Positions 17,058 through 23,998 of a DNA stretch of 64,000 nt are shown in pieces. Made by a program: the position numbers and the translations under genes. The stretch lies in contig CAYNLI010000003.1 of the NCBI GenBank assembly GCA_964398035.1, positions 5,227-69,226 of the forward strand, in the 5' to 3' direction. This stretch comes from Saonia sp964398035 (lineage in GTDB: Bacteria > Bacteroidota > Bacteroidia > Flavobacteriales > Flavobacteriaceae). Each line of letters opens with the position of its first letter. Within the stretch, counting starts at the first letter, position 1. A model generated the notes under the pieces. The model worked only from the letters and a program-made list of their open reading frames with translations, did no database searches and was not told the origin of the DNA.

Positions 17058-18119
17058 ATGGAATCTATTGTCTCTTCTTCTTATGCTGTTCATTTTAATG
17101 ACAAAGCATATGTTGTTTTAAATAATCATTTGGAAAAAGCTAAATATTCCAAAGTATTTATCATGGTTGATGAAAATACACATGAAAATTGTTTACCGAA
17201 TTTTATGGCAAACATAAGTGTTGAATGTGACTTTGAAATCATAGAAATTGAAGCAGGAGAAATCAACAAAAATATCCAGACATGCACACAAGTATGGGAA
17301 GCCATGTCTGAACTTGATGCAGATAGAAAAAGTTTAATGATAAACCTTGGGGGTGGCGTTGTTACAGATTTAGGAGGGTTTGTAGCATCGACCTATAAAA
17401 GAGGTATTGATTTTATAAATGTACCCACTACCCTCTTATCTATGGTAGACGCTTCTGTCGGCGGAAAGACCGGAGTGGATTTAGGCTCGTTAAAAAATCA
17501 AATAGGCGTCATAAACCAGCCTGTAATGGTCTTGATTATTTCTAGCTTTTTAAATACTTTAGATGAAAGACAATTGAGAAGTGGTTTTGCAGAGATGTTA
17601 AAACATGGTTTAATCAAAAGTGAAGCCTATTGGAAGGAATTAAAAAACGTAACTTCTTATATAGGTATAGACCAATTGATCTATGAATCTGTTAGCATGA
17701 AAAACGAAGTGGTCTTACAAGATCCCACAGAACAAAATTTACGCAAAATTTTAAATTACGGACATACTTTGGGTCATGCTGTAGAATCATACTTTCTTGA
17801 AAGTGATAAACATGAACTACTGCTTCATGGGGAAGCAATTGCCATTGGAATGGTTTTGGAAGGGTATCTGTCCCATAAACTGACAGGTCTCTCTGAACAG
17901 GATTTAAGTGACGTAAAGGATACTTTTTCTTCTATCTATAAAAAGGTTGCATTTTCATCCAGCGATATTCAACACATTCTAGAGTTGTTGAAGTTTGACA
18001 AGAAGAACTCTCATGGAAATATTAACTTTGTGCTACTTACAAGTATTGGCGAAACTGTAATAGATGTTCAAGTTCCTCAAGAATTATTCAATGAAGCTTT
18101 TGCTTACTACAAAGAATAA
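17058..18119 (+). CDS. aroB: 3-dehydroquinate synthase
   Basis: 353 residues, the usual length. It has the NAD-binding glycine loop INLGGGVVTDLGGFVA (about 95-110), the TTLLSMVDASVGGKTGVD block, and zinc-ligand histidines in ILNYGHTLGHAVE and LLHGEAIAIGM. It converts DAHP to 3-dehydroquinate in the shikimate pathway. It stands alone, divergent from proline dehydrogenase and followed by a small unknown gene. Confidence 0.96.
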   Translation: MESIVSSSYAVHFNDKAYVVLNNHLEKAKYSKVFIMVDENTHENCLPNFMANISVECDFEIIEIEAGEINKNIQTCTQVWEAMSELDADRKSLMINLGGGVVTDLGGFVASTYKRGIDFINVPTTLLSMVDASVGGKTGVDLGSLKNQIGVINQPVMVLIISSFLNTLDERQLRSGFAEMLKHGLIKSEAYWKELKNVTSYIGIDQLIYESVSMKNEVVLQDPTEQNLRKILNYGHTLGHAVESYFLESDKHELLLHGEAIAIGMVLEGYLSHKLTGLSEQDLSDVKDTFSSIYKKVAFSSSDIQHILELLKFDKKNSHGNINFVLLTSIGETVIDVQVPQELFNEAFAYYKE

Positions 18120-18216
18120 GGCATACATGTACTAAAAAGATGTGTTATACAACTCTTTATGCCCCTGAAAGAGAATAATTTATAGTTTAGATTGGTATTA
18201 ACAAACCAATTAAATT

Positions 18217-18516
18217 ATGAAACGTATCTTAATTGATTACAAGAAATTAGACCACAACACAGCTTCATTATTAATAGAGAATTACCCCTATGGATATGGT
18301 GATGACGATATTATTGCCTTTAAGAATGTGAAGGGTGAAATTATTGGAACTGTAGAGTTGAAAACTGAAGACACTCTTTACTTGGTGAAAATAAGCAAAA
18401 ATCTTTCTAATTTTATTGCCAATTTTGATGACACTATCGAAAAAGAATTGAAAATTGAACCAGTAGCTATTTTAGAAGCAAATCTAGAACATGAGTTTGG
18501 TGAGGGAATAATGTAG
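18217..18516 (+). CDS. Hypothetical protein (99 aa)
   Basis: A 99-residue acidic, soluble protein with no signal peptide or helix that could span a membrane. It begins MKRILIDYKKLD and contains a YGYGDDDIIAFKN turn, followed by a short beta-rich stretch. I recall uncharacterised small proteins of this type in Flavobacteriia but no assigned function. It lies 97 nt after aroB and converges with the DinB gene, its stop 4 nt from that gene's stop. Confidence 0.75.
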   Translation: MKRILIDYKKLDHNTASLLIENYPYGYGDDDIIAFKNVKGEIIGTVELKTEDTLYLVKISKNLSNFIANFDDTIEKELKIEPVAILEANLEHEFGEGIM

Positions 18517-18519
18517 ACT

Positions 18520-19038
18520 TTATAGATAGCTTTCTTTTAAAATGTTTACATGGTGTTTCTGATGTCCAGAAATTGCAAATCCTAAACCTGCAACACTCCA
18601 TTGTAAATCACCCGCTGTACCTGTATACAGTAATTGGTCGCCAGTTAAAGGCATAAATAATGCTATTGAAGAATCTCTAACTGCTATATATTCATTCATT
18701 AATTGATCGATGGTTCTTACACTGGCATTACATTCCAACACATAACCATCTTGTTCAAAACCTGGCAATGGTGCTTTATCACCTCTGGAGAAACGCAATG
18801 CCCTGTACGCAAAAATGCGTTCTGTATCAACAATGTGCATAAACACTTCTGCAACGGTCCATTTATTTTGTCCATAGGTATGCTGTAGTTTTTCTAACGG
18901 TAACGTTTCCATAAGTACTATTAGATCGTTTTTTCCTTTTTGCAATTCCTCCACTAATTCAACATTATTATCTAAAGTAGATAAATAGGTTCCGTAAAAG
19001 GCTTCATATTCGTAAGCTTGTAATTCTGATAATTTCAG
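18520..19038 (-). CDS. DinB-family protein (probable CTG start)
   Basis: A four-helix DinB/YfiT-type protein. The family segments NKWTVAEVFMHIVDTERIFAYR, LPGFEQDGYV and GHQKHHVNILKESYL supply the three histidines of the usual metal site. The start is unclear. No ATG or GTG exists at the expected place; family similarity begins at a CTG (19036-19038: Leu-Lys-Leu-Ser-Glu-Leu), giving 173 residues. The only longer start is a TTG at 19092, but that lies inside the terminator of the upstream Lrp gene. Biochemical activity of this family is generally thiol-dependent or unknown. The gene is 96 nt after the Lrp gene on the same strand. Confidence 0.8.
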   Translation of the reverse strand: MKLSELQAYEYEAFYGTYLSTLDNNVELVEELQKGKNDLIVLMETLPLEKLQHTYGQNKWTVAEVFMHIVDTERIFAYRALRFSRGDKAPLPGFEQDGYVLECNASVRTIDQLMNEYIAVRDSSIALFMPLTGDQLLYTGTAGDLQWSVAGLGFAISGHQKHHVNILKESYL

Positions 19039-19073
19039 ATATTTGTAGTCTACTTTTTTTAGGCAAGACAGGA

Positions 19074-19105
19074 AATAAAAAATCCCACACAAAAACGTAT
19101 GGGAT
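19074..19105 (-). terminator. Terminator after Lrp-family gene
   Basis: On the minus strand a 9-bp stem (19082-19090 with 19097-19105, one G-U pair, loop of 6) is followed by TTTTTATTT, 28 nt after the Lrp stop. It overlaps the most upstream possible start of the DinB gene. Confidence 0.75.
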
Positions 19106-19133
19106 CATTCATTATAAACTTAAGATGTGTTCT

Positions 19134-19613
19134 CTATAATTCATTGAAAATAGTGTGCATCAATCGTTTTTTATCATTGATACTTTCTTCCAATGATATC
19201 ATGGTTTCTGTTCTACTGATACCATCTATATCATCTATGCTAAAAATGATATTTTTTGCATGTGTAGTATCTTTTGCTCTTATTTTACAAAATATATTGA
19301 ATTTTCCCGTTGTAATATGGGCAACAGTCACAAATGGAATTTGACTAAGCCTTTCCAATACAAATTGGGTTTGATGTGTTTTTTCTAAATAAATACCAAC
19401 ATAAGCGATAAAAGCATATCCGAGCTTAACATAATCCACTGTTAATGAAGAACCTTTGATTATTTGCGCCTCTTCCATTTTCTTAACCCTTACATGAACT
19501 GTTCCTGCAGAAATTAATAACTTCTTGGCTATATCTGTAAATGGTGTTCTGGTATTATCAATTAACATATCCAGAATTTGGTGGTCAATTTCGTCTAATT
19601 TTACTTTATTCAT
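19134..19613 (-). CDS. Lrp/AsnC-family transcriptional regulator
   Basis: 159 residues, standard for the family. An N-terminal winged helix-turn-helix (about 5-55, with LDEIDHQILDMLIDNTRTPFTDIAKKL) is joined to a C-terminal RAM ligand-binding domain. Lrp-like proteins form octamers and respond to amino acids. Neighbouring genes include alanine dehydrogenase-like and proline dehydrogenase, which are plausible targets, but that is inference. A TACTTTTA box at 19632-19639 on the minus strand could be its promoter. Confidence 0.93.
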   Translation of the reverse strand: MNKVKLDEIDHQILDMLIDNTRTPFTDIAKKLLISAGTVHVRVKKMEEAQIIKGSSLTVDYVKLGYAFIAYVGIYLEKTHQTQFVLERLSQIPFVTVAHITTGKFNIFCKIRAKDTTHAKNIIFSIDDIDGISRTETMISLEESINDKKRLMHTIFNEL

Positions 19614-19724
19614 TGTTAATGGTATTTTAGGTAAAAGTAATGAATTGAGGAATTAAATTTAACAAAACTCTATTTTTTTTAAAAAAAATGCAACATAATA
19701 TGAGTTACCTTGAATAAAAATGAA

Positions 19725-20834
19725 TTATTTCAATGCTTCAATAATATGTATTTGTGCATTTAATTTTTTTAATTCATCTTTTTTGGAGCAATCATATGTT
19801 TTATGTCCAAAATAATTTGACAACTTGCCTATTTTATCAATTTTTGGGTCAAATTCAATGGCACTACCTACTAAAACTTCTTTGTACAATATGCCAATTT
19901 TATCTCCCTTTTCATATTTCTCGTGAATTAAATGAGCATTCTCAATCAAGACATCAAAGAATAACTTATTGTTTTCAGGAATCATGAAATAATCCTTTTC
20001 TGTATACTCAACATATTGCTTTGTTGCAATGGCAAGAGCTCCTGAAATTAACGAGTAATATATATACTCCCGAGTAATCTCTCTTTCATAATCATTGGGA
20101 CAATGGCCAGCTTCAAACAGAATTGTTGGAGTGCTCAACATTTGAAACGTATCCCCAACACAATTGGCATTAAAAGAATCATCATACCTTCCTATATGAC
20201 CTGGAATCAGTTTTTGGAGCATTTTATTCATCGTGGCAATTATCTGCATGCTAATTATTCGGTTAGAGGTAATGCTTCGCTCAACATTCTGTGAAGGTGT
20301 TAAAAATGAAATTGTGGCAGGCTTAGGGGTATCCCCAACATTAAAAATAGTACGTTGACCATGAAGGTTAAAACAAAAACCTGGTTTAACTTCATTATAT
20401 ATGTTTCGCAACACTATACTTTCTGGTTGGCTAAGGTTTTGAGCATCTCTGTTTAAATCAATCTCATTTGCATTAATACGAGTGTAAGCTTCTGCTCCAT
20501 CAGGATTAAGTATAGGTATTATATATAGGGTACAGTTCTTTTTAATTGCAACTGAAGTTTCATTGGGCTCATTTAAAAAATTTATAAAATCTAACACAGC
20601 TTTGGTTGTTGTAGATTCATTACCGTGCATTTGGGACCACATTAGAATCTTATTTTCCCCTGAACCAACCTCAATCATTTTAATTGATTTTCCCATTACA
20701 GATTTTCCAATTATTGTGACTTTAAACTGTTCTGAAACTGTTTCTAAAAAAGGTAAAATATCTTCGTTGGTTACATAACGTCTGGTAACAGATTCTTCTT
20801 TTATAGAAGAATAATCAACTCCTAGTCTCTGCAT
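19725..20834 (-). CDS. M14-family zinc carboxypeptidase
   Basis: 369 residues without a signal peptide. M14 zinc ligands are His70 and Glu73 in QMHGNES and His158 in FNLHGQ; the carboxylate-binding Arg129 is in LNRDAQN and the catalytic Glu241 in ILFEAGHC. This is a complete active site, with an extra C-terminal beta domain (about 290-369). It likely releases amino acids from peptides in the cytoplasm. It is divergent from an XRE regulator; the intergenic region carries several palindromes that may be operators. Confidence 0.9.
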   Translation of the reverse strand: MQRLGVDYSSIKEESVTRRYVTNEDILPFLETVSEQFKVTIIGKSVMGKSIKMIEVGSGENKILMWSQMHGNESTTTKAVLDFINFLNEPNETSVAIKKNCTLYIIPILNPDGAEAYTRINANEIDLNRDAQNLSQPESIVLRNIYNEVKPGFCFNLHGQRTIFNVGDTPKPATISFLTPSQNVERSITSNRIISMQIIATMNKMLQKLIPGHIGRYDDSFNANCVGDTFQMLSTPTILFEAGHCPNDYEREITREYIYYSLISGALAIATKQYVEYTEKDYFMIPENNKLFFDVLIENAHLIHEKYEKGDKIGILYKEVLVGSAIEFDPKIDKIGKLSNYFGHKTYDCSKKDELKKLNAQIHIIEALK

Positions 20835-20837
20835 ACT

Positions 20838-20855
20838 ATCATAGTTTTCTATGAT
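20838..20855. promoter_or_regulatory. Inverted repeat at M14 peptidase start
   Basis: ATCATAG-TTTT-CTATGAT, a perfect 7-bp inverted repeat. It lies between the probable -7 box (TACTTTTG on the minus strand, 20857-20864) and the ATG at 20834, overlapping the expected transcription start. That position fits a repressor operator or a leader hairpin. Confidence 0.45.
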
Positions 20856-20856
20856 G

Positions 20857-20864
20857 CAAAAGTA
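20857..20864 (-). promoter_or_regulatory. Probable M14 peptidase -7 box
   Basis: Reads TACTTTTG on the minus strand, a full match to TAnnTTTG, 22 nt before the start codon. The -33 element is weak. Confidence 0.4.
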
Positions 20865-20877
20865 AAATCATTTTAGG

Positions 20878-20911
20878 TTACAATTGTAATATAATTATAT
20901 ACATTTGTATA
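20878..20911. promoter_or_regulatory. Pair of palindromes upstream of XRE and M14 genes
   Basis: Two perfect palindromes lie close together: TTACAATTGTAA (20878-20889) and TATACA-TT-TGTATA (20898-20911). They sit in the 270-nt divergent region between the M14 peptidase and the XRE regulator, where no gene is seen, and could be binding sites for that regulator. Chance palindromes are common in AT-rich DNA, so this is tentative. Confidence 0.35.
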
Positions 20912-21104
20912 CAGTTTGATTTGCTAAATGACTTGTATTGTATAGGTATGTAACACGATAGAAGTATTAAATAAATTAAATCTATGATATTAAGTTAATA
21001 TTCTTATAAACAATTAATTAAATTGAATTAATGAGTCTATACTTTAAGTATATCTATGGTGAAATAGTTAAAAAAGAAGTTACATAGATTCAAATATATT
21101 TACA

Positions 21105-21470
21105 ATGGTAAACACGGAAAAGTTTATTGAAAGATTAGAAGAAATCTTAAAATTCTATGGTCTTTCCGCCTCTGCTTTTGCAGACAAGGTTAAAGTGCAG
21201 CGCTCAAGTATATCTCATTTATTAACGGGTAGAAATAAGCCCAGTTTAGACTTCGTCCTTAAAGTAGTTTCTACATTTTCTGACGTTAATCTTTATTGGT
21301 TGCTCTTGGGACAAGGCTCTTTTCCTGCAAGTACAAACAAGCTATCTCCTACCCCTATTGTTCCTGAAATTAAGAATGACAAAAGCACTCATGTTAAGGA
21401 TTCAAAACCCATTGATAAAATTGTTGTTTTCTATAAAGACCATACTTTTGAATCTTTTATACCTGAATAA
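21105..21470 (+). CDS. XRE-family helix-turn-helix regulator
   Basis: 121 residues. An N-terminal XRE helix-turn-helix (about 5-65) contains LSASAFADKVKVQRSSISHLLTGRNKPS, then VNLYWLLLGQGSF, the common end of this DNA-binding module. The C-terminal 45 residues are polar with no recognised domain. It is probably a local repressor. It is followed by the TerC cluster on the same strand. Confidence 0.9.
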   Translation: MVNTEKFIERLEEILKFYGLSASAFADKVKVQRSSISHLLTGRNKPSLDFVLKVVSTFSDVNLYWLLLGQGSFPASTNKLSPTPIVPEIKNDKSTHVKDSKPIDKIVVFYKDHTFESFIPE

Positions 21471-21527
21471 TAATCAAACATTGTAATCTCTTTGTAATAA
21501 CTAGAAGTATTTCTTTTATTTGTATAA

Positions 21528-21905
21528 ATGATTCTAAAAACCTTTTTTACCTGTATTATAATATTATTAGCAGTCTCCTGTTACCAACCGAATAGGGATT
21601 GTAGAAACTTTAAAACCGGTGAGTTCACCTTTACTACTATAATCAACGGGGAAGAGAAAACGACCACTTTTGTTAGAACCGATAAAATAGAAATAGATTA
21701 TTTTAATGGAAAAGTAGATACATCTTCTGTAAGATGGATAAATGATTGCGAGTATATCGTAAAAAAGTTAAATCCAAAATCAATGGCAGAAGAAAAATCC
21801 ATACATATGAAAATACTATCAACAACCGCTGATACATATGATTTTGAATACAATGTAGTGGGAGATAGTAAAAAATCTAAAGGCACCGCAATAAAAATTA
21901 ATTAA
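21528..21905 (+). CDS. Small lipoprotein (125 aa)
   Basis: 125 residues with a signal sequence ending in the lipobox LLAVSC (Cys18), followed by an all-beta looking domain with conserved RWINDCEYIVKKLNP (about 69-83) and a GDSKKSKGTAIK tail. I recall close relatives in Flavobacteriia carrying the misleading label 'DNA topoisomerase IV'; nothing in the sequence supports a topoisomerase. It is 2 nt before terC, so the two are probably cotranscribed and act at the membrane. Confidence 0.8.
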   Translation: MILKTFFTCIIILLAVSCYQPNRDCRNFKTGEFTFTTIINGEEKTTTFVRTDKIEIDYFNGKVDTSSVRWINDCEYIVKKLNPKSMAEEKSIHMKILSTTADTYDFEYNVVGDSKKSKGTAIKIN

Positions 21906-21907
21906 CC

Positions 21908-22717
21908 ATGTTTGAAATTTTCACTAGTCCAGATGCTTGGATAGCGCTATTGACACTTACATTTTTAGAAATAGTCTTAGGAATAGATAATATCATTTTT
22001 ATATCTATAGCAGCTGGTAAATTAGAAAAGGGCATGCGTAAAAAGGCCACCAATATAGGTTTGGTATTAGCCATGGCAATGAGAATTTTATTATTGTTTG
22101 CTATTTCTCTTTTAACTTCTTTAAAAAACCCATTTTGGATAATTGATAGTTCATGGATATCTGGCGGTATAAGTGGACAAGCATTGATTCTTTTTGGAGG
22201 AGGTCTTTTTCTTTTATATAAGAGTACTAAAGAAATTCATGAAAAAATTGAAGATAAAGAGCATGATGAACGTGAAGTGAAAAAGCACAGATCTTCTTCC
22301 TTGTCCAATGCCATCATACAAATAACCGTTATTAACATTGTATTTTCTTTTGACTCTATTTTAACAGCTATAGGGATGACCAATGGTATATCTCCAAACC
22401 CAAGTGATGCACTTATACTAATGGTTGTTGCTGTTGTTATTTCCGTAATTATAATGATGCTTTTTGCTAATCCTGTAGGGCAGTTTGTAAACAAACACCC
22501 TTCCATTCAAGTATTGGGGCTCTCTTTTTTAATTCTAATAGGCTTTATGCTGATTGCAGAAGCTGCCCATATTTCTCACCTAAACGTATTTGACAATGAA
22601 GTAGGTGTTATTCCTAAAGGGTATCTATACTTTACAATTTCTTTCTCTCTGATGATAGAATTTTTAAATATGAGAATGCAAAAGAAAAAGAAAACAACTA
22701 GTGAAATTGAATCATAA
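21908..22717 (+). CDS. TerC-family membrane protein
   Basis: 269 residues with about seven membrane helices. The early LEIVLGIDNIIFISI and later FSFDSILTAIGM segments carry the conserved acidic residues of TerC proteins. TerC and Alx relatives help export or load metal ions, especially manganese, on exoproteins in some bacteria; the ion here is not known. It is preceded by a lipoprotein gene and followed by a structured repeat, then converges with the desaturase-like gene. Confidence 0.9.
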   Translation: MFEIFTSPDAWIALLTLTFLEIVLGIDNIIFISIAAGKLEKGMRKKATNIGLVLAMAMRILLLFAISLLTSLKNPFWIIDSSWISGGISGQALILFGGGLFLLYKSTKEIHEKIEDKEHDEREVKKHRSSSLSNAIIQITVINIVFSFDSILTAIGMTNGISPNPSDALILMVVAVVISVIIMMLFANPVGQFVNKHPSIQVLGLSFLILIGFMLIAEAAHISHLNVFDNEVGVIPKGYLYFTISFSLMIEFLNMRMQKKKKTTSEIES

Positions 22718-22776
22718 CTTACAGATAATTAATATAAAAAACTCACCCAATTTTACATCAAGAAAACCCAAGTAAA

Positions 22777-22890
22777 CTACCTCGGGGCAATTCCGCCTTG
22801 CTCTCAGGCAGACCCACGAGGCATTAAGTAAGAATATTTTTCATATTTCAACGCAAGCGTCGAGTTATTAAACCACAATGTGGGAATAAT
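22777..22890 (+). repeat. Dispersed structured intergenic repeat, copy A
   Basis: An element of about 110 nt in the convergent gap between terC and the desaturase-like gene. It contains CCTCG...CGAGG (22780-22784 with 22817-22821) enclosing GCCT...AGGC, then a linear core GAATATTTTTCATATTT, then ACGCAAGCGT, then CCACA-A-TGTGG flanked by TTATT/AATAA. The same order and much of the sequence recur inverted at 55201-55310 and, more diverged, at 42181-42296. The rest of the 258-nt gap (22891-22975) shows nothing else. Confidence 0.75.
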
Positions 22891-22975
22891 GGTTTCTGTA
22901 AAAGCAGGTACTATCGCATTAGTGTGATAAATTGAGGTTGAGAATTAATTGCTTTTTATTCCCTTGCCCATTACA

Positions 22976-23932
22976 TTAATTAGGTCTAGTATATGCAACA
23001 CTAGAGTTGTCTTTTTTTTGCTCTTCAAACAAAAGTTGCTGCTGTCTAACTGTGAGCGTACTGCCATCTGGACTCCAACCTGGAGGTCCGAAAATGTACA
23101 TGAGTGCATGGGAAAGCTTTTTTGACTTCCTAACATCATTATAAATATCCTTAAACTCATGGGTAAGTATAATGATGGGATTGTTTGAATTAGGCGCATG
23201 GATTACCCCAAATTTTACATCAATATTATCATCTAACTCTATCCATGTTCCAAACAATTTATCAAAAAAGTTTAAAAATCCACCATGGTTTTTATCCAAA
23301 TATTCTACATTTTGAGCATGGTGGGCCTGGTGCATAGTATGTGTGTTCATAAACTTTTCTATAAAACCCATTTTTGGAACATAAACAGAATGTAATTGAA
23401 ATTGCCACAATGCCTCTATTCCCAGACATACCACAACCATTTCTACAGGGAATCCAACAGCTGGCATCCACATGTAAAATAAAGGCTTGTACAAAATAGT
23501 AAACCAACCATTACGTACAGCTGTTCCTAAATTATAATTATCTGATGAATGGTGAACAATATGTGCCGCCCAGAGAATTCTTATCTCATGATTGGCCCTG
23601 TGGAACCAATAATAAGTGAAATCATCTGCCAATTGGCACAGCAACCATAAGTACCAAACATAGCCAAATGATTTATATCCCAAAATATTAGTGGCTACTC
23701 CATCAACAATAGGATTAAACATTGCGTAGACAAATTTAAAAAGAGCTATGGTGTAAACTACTTTTAACAATGGGGCTATAATGGCAGATCCCACGCCCAT
23801 AAAACCACTTGCAGCTAAATCTTTCCACTCATACAAATCTTCTTTTCCATGAGTTTTACTATATGCTAGTTCTAATAAAATAAAGGCTATAAAACACGGT
23901 GCTCCATATACCAGAGGGTTGGTGAAATCCAT
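22976..23932 (-). CDS. Sterol desaturase/fatty acid hydroxylase family protein
   Basis: 318 residues, an integral membrane di-iron enzyme. The histidine clusters typical of the family are present: WFHRANHE (about 116-123), HIVHHSSDNYN (about 131-141) and HTMHQAHHAQN (about 197-207). About four membrane helices surround them. Such proteins hydroxylate or desaturate lipids, carotenoids or sterols; which one cannot be told. It is on the minus strand, 66 nt after the parC stop, and converges with terC. Confidence 0.88.
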   Translation of the reverse strand: MDFTNPLVYGAPCFIAFILLELAYSKTHGKEDLYEWKDLAASGFMGVGSAIIAPLLKVVYTIALFKFVYAMFNPIVDGVATNILGYKSFGYVWYLWLLCQLADDFTYYWFHRANHEIRILWAAHIVHHSSDNYNLGTAVRNGWFTILYKPLFYMWMPAVGFPVEMVVVCLGIEALWQFQLHSVYVPKMGFIEKFMNTHTMHQAHHAQNVEYLDKNHGGFLNFFDKLFGTWIELDDNIDVKFGVIHAPNSNNPIIILTHEFKDIYNDVRKSKKLSHALMYIFGPPGWSPDGSTLTVRQQQLLFEEQKKDNSSVAYTRPN

Positions 23933-23998
23933 CTACATTCTAATTTAGGTAAAGATACTTGATATTAAAAAATTGTGTGTAATAAATAGAAAAATCTA

